Shown here piece by piece: positions 7,656-13,884 of a DNA stretch of 13,884 bases. Numbering within the stretch: the stretch's first letter is position 1; every line of letters starts with the position of its first letter. The stretch spans positions 1 to 13,884 of the forward strand of contig CAZNHL010000086.1 in the NCBI GenBank assembly GCA_964572965.1, read 5' to 3'. This DNA is from CAZNHL01 sp964572965. GTDB taxonomy: Bacteria > Bacteroidota > Bacteroidia > Cytophagales > UBA9547. The notes below the pieces were generated by a model, which worked only from the letters and a program-made list of their open reading frames with translations, searched no databases and had not been told where the DNA came from. A program made the translations under genes and the position numbers.

Positions 7656-7855
7656 CCGTTTCATCGCACCTTATCTACCTGATTTGTTTAACCAGAGATC
7701 CTGAATTTTGCCTGCTAATTTCTCTGATAGTTCAGACTTTATTGATCGTTAAATTTTCAGGGTTTGCAGAACCTGAGTTTTAAATCCTAATCGCGAAATT
7801 CTGCGTTATCAGCGAAAAAACATAAGAAGGTTCATAGAAGCACGGATAGTCATTT
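7656..7855 (+). repeat. Dispersed intergenic repeat, copy A
   Basis: The whole gap between the converging kinase and TVP38-like genes is occupied by a sequence that recurs, reverse-complemented, at 13628-13772. Shared identical runs include TTTCATCGCA, GTTTAACCAG, GATCCTGA, TTTGCAGAA and GAGTTTTAAAT, and near the end CGGATAG and CATTT. Copy A carries about 47 extra bases (7793-7839) that copy B lacks. These extra bases hold a TCTGCGTTATCAGCGAAAA module that pairs imperfectly with 7719-7736 in the same copy. No open reading frame or clear target-site duplication is visible. It does not look like a terminator: there is no GC stem with a T-run. Confidence 0.7.
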
Positions 7856-7859
7856 ATAA

Positions 7860-8576
7860 TTATGATTTAGTGCTCAGTTCATCTTCCTGCGGTTCATTCC
7901 ATATTTTTTTACCAATAAGGCTAAGTGCTCCCAAGCCGATAATCAAAAATACCGCGGTAACAATCTTTCTTGAATAATCACCGTCTTTTCCGTCAAGAGC
8001 TTCGGCTAAATTCTGTGCCTCTGTTCCAAACCAAAAAAATACTGCAGCCCTTGGCAAAATTCCGGCAATACTTCCCAATATATATATAGGAAAACTAAAC
8101 TTGCAAGCAGCTAATACAATATTTGTAACAGCGAAAGGCATTACAGGTGTTAATCTTGTAAAAAAGACCAAGGCCCAGTTGAACCGGTCTTTCTTTTGCC
8201 AGAATGTTTCAACCTGAGGCAATTGACGCAGATTATCCACAAAATGACCTTTATCGAAAATTTTAAAACCCCAATACCCTAATGAAGCAGCAAAAGCATA
8301 GGTAAATATGAATAGCGCAAAGGAATCAAAACCAAAAACAAACCCACATGCCAAACCTGCTATAGATGTCGGAATAATTCCGATTGCCATAGTAATAGCT
8401 CCTAAAACTACCAGCAAAAGAATTGTTGAAACTGTAGGGTTCTGAAGTATTGCTGCAATTTCAGTGACACCATAAAACCATACACCGGCAATTGTAAGTA
8501 GTGGTAAAACAGTCAACACCAACAGGCTAATAAAAACCACTTTGTTTTCTTCAAAAAACTTCTCTAATTCTTCCAT
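7860..8576 (-). CDS. TVP38/TMEM64 (DedA-like, VTT-domain) membrane protein
   Basis: This is an integral inner-membrane protein of 238 residues in the TVP38/TMEM64 branch of the DedA/VTT superfamily, whose members are linked to lipid handling and membrane homeostasis. Hydrophobic segments lie near 13-35, 49-70, 72-98, 135-157, 163-182 and 205-222. The VTT domain is recognisable by the re-entrant region IIPTSIAGLACGFVFG (67-82) and the signature FFTRLTPVMPFAVTN (138-152) with R141 and P144/P147. It is followed by F-x-x-x-x-x-x-x-G-S-I-A-G-I-L-P-R (160-176). The C-terminus is short and charged. The substrate is not deducible. The gene stands alone, converging on the kinase and divergent from the PLP-enzyme gene. 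Its stop codon lies just beyond copy A of the dispersed repeat. Confidence 0.85.
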   Translation of the reverse strand: MEELEKFFEENKVVFISLLVLTVLPLLTIAGVWFYGVTEIAAILQNPTVSTILLLVVLGAITMAIGIIPTSIAGLACGFVFGFDSFALFIFTYAFAASLGYWGFKIFDKGHFVDNLRQLPQVETFWQKKDRFNWALVFFTRLTPVMPFAVTNIVLAACKFSFPIYILGSIAGILPRAAVFFWFGTEAQNLAEALDGKDGDYSRKIVTAVFLIIGLGALSLIGKKIWNEPQEDELSTKS

Positions 8577-8592
8577 CTGTTCGTTATATTAC

Positions 8593-8600
8593 CAAAGGTA
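8593..8600 (-). promoter_or_regulatory. Candidate -7 element for the TVP38-like gene
   Basis: TACCTTTG on the minus strand matches TAnnTTTG, 16 nt upstream of the gene's ATG. The same 9-mer (CCAAAGGTA on the plus strand) recurs at 8648-8656, giving a second possible start or a recognition repeat. No TTG at -33 spacing is seen for the proximal copy, so confidence is limited. Confidence 0.4.
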
Positions 8601-8698
8601 TAAGACTGCATATTGTCAGCCTGTCACCTTTTTGTCAAAATGAAGTGCCAAAGGTACAAATAAGAAACTTGATTATCTGACATTAAAAATTGATTCGT

Positions 8699-9838
8699 AT
8701 GAAATTTGCTACAAAAGCAATCCATGCGGGAGTTCATCCCGATCCTGCTACTGGCGCTATTATGACCCCGATCTATCAGACTTCCACCTTTGTGCAGGAA
8801 GCGCCGGGTCAACACAAAGGTTATGAATATGCACGTACGCAGAACCCTACCCGAACAGCACTACAAGACAATATTGCTGCATTGGAAAACGGGAAATCCG
8901 GCTTATGTTTTGCATCAGGAATGGCCGCCACGGATACAATTATGAAGCTCTTAAAACCTGGTGATGAGGTAATTTCTACCAATGATCTATATGGCGGCTC
9001 TTATCGTATCTTTACAAAGGTATATGAACATTATGGTATCAAATTCCATTTTGTACCAATGCATAATACTGAAGCCATTGAAAAACATATTAATGACAAT
9101 ACGAAGCTGATCTGGATCGAAACACCAACCAATCCGTTGCTCAATATCATCGACATTGTTTCAATAACAAAGCTGGCAAAGTCTAAAAATATTTTAACCG
9201 CTGTAGACAATACCTTCGCAACTCCTTATTTACAGAACCCGCTCAATTTAGGTGCCGACATTGTGGTACATTCGGTCACTAAATACCTTGCAGGCCATTC
9301 TGATGTTGTAATGGGCGCTATCATTATCAATGATGAGGCTTTACATGACAAACTGAAGTTCCTGCAAAATGCCTGTGGCGCTGTACCAGGACCACAAGAT
9401 TGTTTTCTTGTCTTGAGAGGTATAAAAACACTACATATCAGAATGGACAGACATTGCCAGAATGCCCATTCAATTGCACATTTCCTTAACTCTCACCCTA
9501 AAGTAGAAAAAGTATTCTGGCCTGGTTTAGAAACGCATCCGAACCATGCTGTCGCAAAACAGCAGATGAAAAACTTTGGAGGCATGATTTCCTTTTCTCT
9601 CCGTAATGATGACATCAATGAAGCACTGCGGGTTTTAAGCAGTTTTAAACTATTCTCTCTGGCAGAATCTCTTGGTGGTGTGGAATCATTGTGCGGGCAT
9701 CCTGCCAGTATGACTCATGCCAGTATTCCCAAAGAAGAAAGAGAAAAAACAGGGCTCAGCGATTCGTTGATACGCCTGAGTGTTGGTATTGAGGATGCAG
9801 AAGATCTTATCTGGGATCTGACACAAGCTATTGGATAA
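8699..9838 (+). CDS. Cystathionine gamma-synthase/lyase family PLP enzyme (metB-like)
   Basis: This is a cytosolic PLP-dependent enzyme of transsulfuration, or of methionine/cysteine synthesis (Cys/Met metabolism family, fold type I), with 379 residues, the normal family length. Visible residues are Y44 and R46 in YEYARTQNPTR (phosphate contact from the neighbouring subunit), SGMAAT (73-78), Y98 in LYGGSYR stacking on PLP, and D170 in AVDNTF for the pyridine nitrogen. The Schiff-base lysine is K195 in HSVTKYLAGHSD, and R359 in LIRLSVGIED binds the substrate carboxylate. At the position where gamma-lyases such as the human enzyme carry Glu (ESLAEL) and E. coli MetB carries Ser, this protein has G333 (ESLCGHP), so synthase and lyase cannot be separated by sequence here. 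I use the ATG at 8699; a TTG three codons upstream is in frame but only adds non-conserved residues. No other sulfur genes are near. Confidence 0.9.
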   Translation: MKFATKAIHAGVHPDPATGAIMTPIYQTSTFVQEAPGQHKGYEYARTQNPTRTALQDNIAALENGKSGLCFASGMAATDTIMKLLKPGDEVISTNDLYGGSYRIFTKVYEHYGIKFHFVPMHNTEAIEKHINDNTKLIWIETPTNPLLNIIDIVSITKLAKSKNILTAVDNTFATPYLQNPLNLGADIVVHSVTKYLAGHSDVVMGAIIINDEALHDKLKFLQNACGAVPGPQDCFLVLRGIKTLHIRMDRHCQNAHSIAHFLNSHPKVEKVFWPGLETHPNHAVAKQQMKNFGGMISFSLRNDDINEALRVLSSFKLFSLAESLGGVESLCGHPASMTHASIPKEEREKTGLSDSLIRLSVGIEDAEDLIWDLTQAIG

Positions 9839-9842
9839 AGAA

Positions 9843-9894
9843 TAATGAGTAGTGGGACATTTCTCACTACTCATTACTAACTACTCATTACTAA
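9843..9894 (+). repeat. Hairpin plus 14-bp tandem repeat between the PLP enzyme and glycosyltransferase genes
   Basis: TAATGAGTAGTG (9843-9854) pairs perfectly with CACTACTCATTA (9865-9876); a G-T and a G-C pair extend the stem inward around a 6-nt loop. The right arm overlaps the first of two exact tandem copies of CTACTCATTACTAA (9867-9880 and 9881-9894), so the left arm could pair with either copy. No T-run follows, so it is at best an atypical terminator for the upstream gene. The next gene starts 20 nt further on. Confidence 0.6.
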
Positions 9895-9898
9895 TATG

Positions 9899-9906
9899 TA
9901 ACTTTA
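9899..9906 (+). promoter_or_regulatory. Candidate -7 element for the glycosyltransferase
   Basis: TAACTTTA differs from TAnnTTTG only in its last base and lies just 7 nt before the ATG at 9914. If used, the mRNA would be leaderless or nearly so. Confidence 0.3.
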
Positions 9907-9913
9907 CAGCCTT

Positions 9914-11062
9914 ATGGCAGAAAGAGTTATTTTAGTTGCATCGTACAGTTATTTCCCCCATTTATCCGGTGTTGCAGAAATTATTAAGGCTACTTATACC
10001 GGGCTTCTTGCACGTGGCTATGTTGATAAAGTCGTCTTAATTTGTGCTAACACAAAAAAACAAACAAATTTCGAAGTCCTTGACGGTATTGATGTCTATC
10101 GTTATGAAATGAAGTCATTACTCGATGGCAGGGTTCCATTACCTGGAAATGAAGCCGGAGATTTGATGGAAGAATTAATCATAAAATTCAAACCCTATCA
10201 GATCCATACACATACACGCTTTCAGTTCCTGTCACTTACGGCACTTGCTGCGGGCAAAAGACATAAACTGCCGGTTATTCATGTAGAGTACCTGGCTTCT
10301 CATGTAAAAGGCGAAGGTCTTTTCGTAAATACAGCATCATATATCTGGGATCAGACAATCAGCCGTTATATATTCAGCAAAGCCTCAAAAATCGTTTCTA
10401 CCAGTGAGTCTATCCATCATTTCATTACGGATAATCTGGGAGCAGCCACAGGTAAAAGTATTATCATCCCTAATGCTTCTACCCTTTCTGCAACTCCGGA
10501 AACTTATCAGGAGAAATTCGCAGACATCCAACTTTTCTCTATGGCTTATATCGGCCGTTTTGTAAAACTCAAAAACACACCTGTTATTATAAAGGCATTA
10601 AAAATCCTGAAAGACAGAGGACTCGCTTTTAAATTCTATTTAGCCGGAGACGGTGCTTTGAAGGAGGGAATTTTAGCTTATATCAAAGAACATCAACTTG
10701 AAAGCCATATTGAGTTTCTTGGCAAAATAAGCAAGGAAGAAGTGACTAGTACTTTACAAAAAACACATTTATTCCTGAATCCATCCTGCCTTGAAGGTTT
10801 ACCTAATACTGTGTTAGAGGCTGTATCACAGAGCAATATGGTAATTGTGACCGATGTGGGCGGTAACAGGGATATTGTTAAACATAAGGACTTCCTGATT
10901 CCATTACCAAAGCTAACATCAATTTCGCTTGCCGATAAAATTGAAGCCGTAATGAAAAACTATCCGGCCTATATTTCAGACTGGCAGGCAGCGAAGGATT
11001 GGGTGGTCGAAACATTTAGCTGGGATCATGTGATTGAAACTTATAAAGAAGAAATTTTATAA
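9914..11062 (+). CDS. GT-B glycosyltransferase, family 4 type
   Basis: This is a cytoplasmic or membrane-associated retaining glycosyltransferase of 382 residues that transfers a sugar from an activated donor to an unknown acceptor. The N-terminal acceptor domain has the glycine-containing entry loop YFPHLSGVAE (13-22) and HTHTRFQFLSL (98-108). The C-terminal donor domain shows YIGRFVKLKN (212-221) with the basic residues that contact donor phosphates, the AGDGALK segment (244-250) and the EX7E motif ECLLG-type site, here E294 and E302 in CLEGLPNTVLEA. GGNRD follows (316-320). There are no membrane spans. The gene is not in a polysaccharide cluster, so its product cannot be assigned. It ends in a strong bidirectional terminator shared with the converging hexosaminidase gene. 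Confidence 0.9.
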   Translation: MAERVILVASYSYFPHLSGVAEIIKATYTGLLARGYVDKVVLICANTKKQTNFEVLDGIDVYRYEMKSLLDGRVPLPGNEAGDLMEELIIKFKPYQIHTHTRFQFLSLTALAAGKRHKLPVIHVEYLASHVKGEGLFVNTASYIWDQTISRYIFSKASKIVSTSESIHHFITDNLGAATGKSIIIPNASTLSATPETYQEKFADIQLFSMAYIGRFVKLKNTPVIIKALKILKDRGLAFKFYLAGDGALKEGILAYIKEHQLESHIEFLGKISKEEVTSTLQKTHLFLNPSCLEGLPNTVLEAVSQSNMVIVTDVGGNRDIVKHKDFLIPLPKLTSISLADKIEAVMKNYPAYISDWQAAKDWVVETFSWDHVIETYKEEIL

Positions 11063-11118
11063 ATGTGATTATTCGTTTGTTCTAATCTGGTTGACCTAAG
11101 AAAACAGACATACTTTAT

Positions 11119-11164
11119 ATAAAGAGCGATGCCCTGATAAAAATATCAGGGCATCGCTCTTTAT
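11119..11164. terminator. Strong bidirectional terminator between converging genes
   Basis: A perfect 21-bp stem (11119-11139 with 11144-11164) is closed by loop AAAA, with GC-rich core GAGCGATGCCCTGATA. It is flanked by A/T-rich arms, so both strands end in T-containing sequence. It lies between the glycosyltransferase stop (11062) and the hexosaminidase stop (11177) and can end both transcripts. Confidence 0.9.
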
Positions 11165-11176
11165 GGGAATGAACAT

Positions 11177-13528
11177 TTATTCAACTATCAGTTCATCAGC
11201 CATTAATGTTACAAATTGCTCTTGCCCTTTAGGACTAACAGCTCTCATTTTATTAACAGCTACTAACCTCACAAATCGTACGTTGTGTGCTTTTACCGAA
11301 ATTTCAAAATTCATTGCGGAAGTATTATGTTTATCAACTTCCCCCTGCATATCAAAACCGGCTTTGACATATTCTTTACCGTCTTCAGACACAAATACTT
11401 CAATGTTTTCAGGCGGCAATATGCCGTAAGGCGGAATATTAGCAAAGCGGATACTCACTTTATGTAATTTACTTACAATACTTCCTAAATCAATTGTAGC
11501 ATCAAGGTTTACTTTCACGAAGCGCTGCCAGTTACTGCTAAACATGTCTTTATTTGAACCGACAATACCATCTGTTAATGTAAAATCGGTCGTTTTAAAC
11601 TTTTGATTGTCATATGGAAAAGCAAAAACAATAGGCTTTCCGTAAGCCTTATGTACAATAAATCTTTGCTTACGGATCTGACCCTGTATTTTTCCGTTCT
11701 TAAAAACAGCAGCTGAAATTCTGGCGGTCTTTTTTAGTTCAATACCTTCTTTATATAAAGTTGAATGTTCATTCGGCTTATCGCCATCAAGTGTATATCT
11801 TATTTCCTGCTCATTCAACTCATTATACAGTTCTACTAAAAATGGTTTACCAGCTTCAGAGGCAGTTGGTTTAAAACTCACATTATAAACACTTTGAGAA
11901 TAATGAATATTTCTATAATTATAGCGTTTTAATTGTTGAGGTACTTTTTTTGCAAAACGCGACCAGTCTTCTGGTTTTTTGGATTTCGCCCAGGTTACTT
12001 CTGCCAGGGCTGCAATACGCGGAAAGACCATATATTCTACATCCTCAGGAGTTTTCATATACTCCGTCCATACGTTTGCCTGGGCTCCCATAATATACTT
12101 CGCTTCTGAAGACATTAAAGTATCAGGAACAGGTTCATAATTAAAAACTTTACTTATAGGTAAATACCCCCCTATTGCCAATGGTTCACCAGAAGCAATT
12201 CCCTGATAATGGTCAAAATAAAGATGCGTACCCGGTGTCATTACCACATTATGTTTAGCCTGTGCTGCCGCAACGCCCCCGCTTATTCCTCTCCATGACA
12301 TTACTGCAGCATTAGGTGCCAGACCGCCTTCCAGAATTTCATCCCAGCCGATGAGCTTTCTTCCTTTTGAATTAATAAACTTTTCTATTCTTTTGATAAA
12401 ATAGCTTTGTAGTTCATGAGAATCCTTTAAGTCAAGATCTTTAATTTTCTGCTGAATTTCAGATGATGCATCCCATTGGGTTTTGATTGCTTCATCACCT
12501 CCTATATGTATATAGCTACCGGGAAACAGTTCTATCACTTCTGCTAACACATTTTCCAGGAAAGTGAAAGTCTGATCGTTAACATTAAAAATATCAGGAA
12601 AAATACCCCATTCTGTCACCACTTCCGGCCTTTTACCGGTTACACCCAGCTCAGGATAAGCTGCAATTGCTGCTGTTGCATGTCCTGGCAACTCTATTTC
12701 AGGAACAATAGTTATAGAACGGTCGGCAGCATAACGGACAATCTCTTTGATCTCTTCCTGAGTATAAAAACCTTGCACTGGTTTATTATCAAATTTATGA
12801 GGGTATTCGTAATTATGCCCAATAAGAGTTTCTTTCCTTTTCGAACCGATAGCCGTCAGTAAAGGGTATTTTTTAATCTCAATACGCCACCCCTGGTCAT
12901 CTGTAAGGTGCCAGTGAAACACATTAAGCTTATGCATAGCCATATTGTCGATGTATTTTTTAATAAAGTCAACCGGCATAAAGTGGCGGCTTACATCAAG
13001 GTGCAAACCTCTCCACTGAAATCGAGGCATATCTCTTATTTCCAAATATGGCACTATCCACACAACATCATTCGGAGTCTTATTTTCAATTTCAGGGGGT
13101 AATAACTGATACAAAGTCTGCAAGCCGTAGAACAATCCATTTGCTGTTGAAGCAAATATTTTAACACCTGCTTCATTAACGGTTATTTTATAGCCTTCTT
13201 TACCCAAACTGGTATCAGAATCTAAAGTACTAAAGAATATAGAATTGACAGCAGGAGCTTCTGCCTGTATAGCAGACAATGCAAAACCTTTTGTATTGTT
13301 AAGTCGTGCGGCAAGTGAAGCTGCTATTTTAATCGCTGCAGCATCACCCTTCTGTGCCAGCACCTGCGTGTTTTTTCTGATGTAGAAAGCCCCTTCTTGA
13401 GTCTGAATACTCATTGGCTGTGGAATAATAGTAAGAGAATCTGCAGAAATAGCCTTTGTTACAACCGGCTTAAAAAAAACGGTTGTTAAGAAAATAAAAA
13501 AAATGGCAATTGATTTTCTGGTTAGCAT
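11177..13528 (-). CDS. Secreted beta-N-acetylhexosaminidase, GH20
   Basis: This enzyme removes terminal GlcNAc/GalNAc residues from glycans such as chitin oligomers, peptidoglycan fragments or glycoproteins. It has 783 residues. A signal peptide at 1-28 exports it, with no lipobox and no recognisable type IX sorting tail. About 30-160 is the GH20b N-terminal domain. About 165-515 is the (beta/alpha)8 catalytic domain. The substrate-assisted catalytic pair D345-E346 is in HIGGDEAIK. R173 (WRG), H283 (PGHATA), W395 (GWDEI), W412 (SWRG) and W487 (NVWTEY) fit the -1 subsite. About 545-625 is a chitobiase-type C-terminal Fn3-like domain (TLDGDKPNEHSTLY). About 640-783 is a discoidin/F5-8C-like carbohydrate-binding module. 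The catalytic site is complete. The gene is monocistronic, with a terminator below and a palindrome about 35-75 nt above the start. No SusC/SusD genes are next to it. Confidence 0.95.
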   Translation of the reverse strand: MLTRKSIAIFFIFLTTVFFKPVVTKAISADSLTIIPQPMSIQTQEGAFYIRKNTQVLAQKGDAAAIKIAASLAARLNNTKGFALSAIQAEAPAVNSIFFSTLDSDTSLGKEGYKITVNEAGVKIFASTANGLFYGLQTLYQLLPPEIENKTPNDVVWIVPYLEIRDMPRFQWRGLHLDVSRHFMPVDFIKKYIDNMAMHKLNVFHWHLTDDQGWRIEIKKYPLLTAIGSKRKETLIGHNYEYPHKFDNKPVQGFYTQEEIKEIVRYAADRSITIVPEIELPGHATAAIAAYPELGVTGKRPEVVTEWGIFPDIFNVNDQTFTFLENVLAEVIELFPGSYIHIGGDEAIKTQWDASSEIQQKIKDLDLKDSHELQSYFIKRIEKFINSKGRKLIGWDEILEGGLAPNAAVMSWRGISGGVAAAQAKHNVVMTPGTHLYFDHYQGIASGEPLAIGGYLPISKVFNYEPVPDTLMSSEAKYIMGAQANVWTEYMKTPEDVEYMVFPRIAALAEVTWAKSKKPEDWSRFAKKVPQQLKRYNYRNIHYSQSVYNVSFKPTASEAGKPFLVELYNELNEQEIRYTLDGDKPNEHSTLYKEGIELKKTARISAAVFKNGKIQGQIRKQRFIVHKAYGKPIVFAFPYDNQKFKTTDFTLTDGIVGSNKDMFSSNWQRFVKVNLDATIDLGSIVSKLHKVSIRFANIPPYGILPPENIEVFVSEDGKEYVKAGFDMQGEVDKHNTSAMNFEISVKAHNVRFVRLVAVNKMRAVSPKGQEQFVTLMADELIVE

Positions 13529-13561
13529 ATAAATGATATTGAATCAGGGTCTGAATTTATG

Positions 13562-13604
13562 AAAGTTTAATAAGCCTTCGAAGCCTTATCTTATAAACTT
13601 TTAA
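13562..13604. promoter_or_regulatory. Palindromic region upstream of the hexosaminidase gene
   Basis: ATAAGCCTTCGAAGCCTTAT (13570-13589) is a 20-bp palindrome with one mismatched pair around the central CTTCGAAG. It also contains a direct repeat of AAGCCTT. Outside it, AAAGTTTA (13562-13569) and TAAACTTT (13594-13601) are complementary, offset by a 4-base insertion. It lies a few dozen bases upstream of the ATG at 13528 and could be an operator or a leader hairpin. No TAnnTTTG element was found in this region. Confidence 0.4.
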
Positions 13605-13627
13605 ATTATATAAGAGTAAATAATGTC

Positions 13628-13772
13628 AAATGCCTATCCGCTCCGGCAGATTAGAATTTAAAACTCTGTTTCTGCAAAAACATGAACATTAACAATCAAT
13701 AAATCTGCGCTATTAGCGAAAAAAGAATCAGGATCCCTGGTTAAACGAATCTGGGAAGTTGCGATGAAAGGG
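13628..13772 (-). repeat. Dispersed intergenic repeat, copy B (inverted relative to copy A)
   Basis: The reverse complement of this stretch aligns by eye with 7656-7855. Shared runs on the plus strand here are ATTTAAAACTC, TTCTGCAAA, CAATAAA, TCAGGATC, CTGGTTAAAC and GCGATGAAA, in the same order with small gaps. It fills the middle of the 333-bp gene-free stretch between the hexosaminidase and the partial tRNA. It contains TCTGCGCTATTAGCGAAAA (13704-13722). The rest of that stretch holds the palindrome at 13562-13604, the terminator at 13832-13857, and nothing else I can recognise. Confidence 0.7.
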
Positions 13773-13831
13773 ATACTCAATTAATATCGATATGTAAACA
13801 AAGAGGAATTCAGAAACGATTAAAAACAAAT

Positions 13832-13857
13832 AAACCTGAACATTACTATTCAGGTTT
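13832..13857 (-). terminator. Intrinsic terminator of the tRNA at the right edge
   Basis: AAACCTGAA (13832-13840) pairs with TTCAGGTTT (13849-13857), a 9-bp stem with an 8-nt loop. On the minus strand it is followed by ATTTGTTTTTAAT. It stands 6 nt beyond the predicted tRNA 3' end. Confidence 0.75.
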
Positions 13858-13863
13858 GTTGTG

Positions 13864-13884
13864 AGCCTCCTGTCGGAATCGAAC
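13864..13884 (-). tRNA. 3' end of a tRNA gene, truncated by the window edge
   Basis: On the minus strand the last bases read GTTCGATTCCGAC AGGAGGC T. This is a T-loop TTCGATT, the 3' half of the T-stem, a 7-base acceptor 3' strand and discriminator U. CCA is not encoded. The anticodon lies outside the window, so the amino acid cannot be read. A minus-strand terminator follows directly, the same arrangement as at tRNA-Ser. Confidence 0.75.

Noticed and set aside
7656..7855. Possible small gene or IS remnant in the kinase/TVP38-like intergenic region.
   Set aside because: Stops occur in the frames I checked and there is no transposase similarity or clear terminal inverted repeat; the signal is better explained as a non-coding dispersed repeat.
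11163..11467. Short plus-strand open frames opposite the 3' end of the hexosaminidase gene.
   Set aside because: They are shadows of the discoidin-like domain coding sequence, and the first begins inside the terminator stem.
13596..13631. TTGACA and TATAAT on the minus strand upstream of the hexosaminidase, resembling a classical sigma-70 promoter.
   Set aside because: The spacing is about 13 bp instead of about 17, and Bacteroidota do not use the -35/-10 consensus of E. coli, so the match is most likely a product of AT-rich sequence.

Overview
The window is about 13.9 kb of AT-rich bacterial chromosome, most likely from a member of the Bacteroidota. A Cytophagales or Sphingobacteriales-type genome is my guess, at low confidence. 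The support is a 7TMR-DISM histidine kinase, a secreted GH20 hexosaminidase, the near absence of Shine-Dalgarno sequences, and several copies of the TAnnTTTG -7 element used by the Bacteroidota housekeeping sigma factor. One run of ten Ns (2605-2614) marks a draft-assembly join. No phage, IS transposase, CRISPR array, toxin-antitoxin pair or defence island is visible. The protein-coding content is housekeeping or general accessory genes.

Layout from left to right. tRNA-Ser(UGA) with its promoter and intrinsic terminator lies on the minus strand, followed by purB (adenylosuccinate lyase), also minus. A divergent intergenic region holds the purB promoter and a terminator-like hairpin. Then, on the plus strand, comes a flavin oxidoreductase/2Fe-2S ferredoxin fusion (PaaE-like) interrupted by the assembly gap. 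It is followed by a secreted SMP-30-type beta-propeller gene and an M3-family oligoendopeptidase that are tightly coupled (1-nt spacing). After a terminator hairpin there is a membrane-bound hybrid sensor of 7TMR-DISM type with a histidine kinase core (plus). A TVP38/DedA-like membrane protein (minus) faces it across a short region filled by a dispersed repeat. A PLP-dependent cystathionine gamma-synthase/lyase and a GT4 glycosyltransferase follow on the plus strand, separated by a repeat-rich hairpin. A strong bidirectional terminator separates them from a GH20 beta-N-acetylhexosaminidase (minus). The last 330 bp carry a second, inverted copy of the dispersed repeat, a terminator, and the 3' end of a tRNA cut off by the window edge.

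The genes do not form one pathway. Only the SMP-30-like and M3 peptidase genes look co-transcribed. The most interesting non-genic signal is a pair of related, roughly 145-200 bp intergenic repeats in opposite orientation (about 7656-7855 and 13628-13772). They share long identical runs, and a 19-base module in one copy is inverted relative to the rest of the element. Several start-codon-proximal hairpins and palindromes (upstream of purB, the SMP-30-like gene, the kinase and the hexosaminidase) are candidates for local regulation. I did not find a convincing new multi-gene system.
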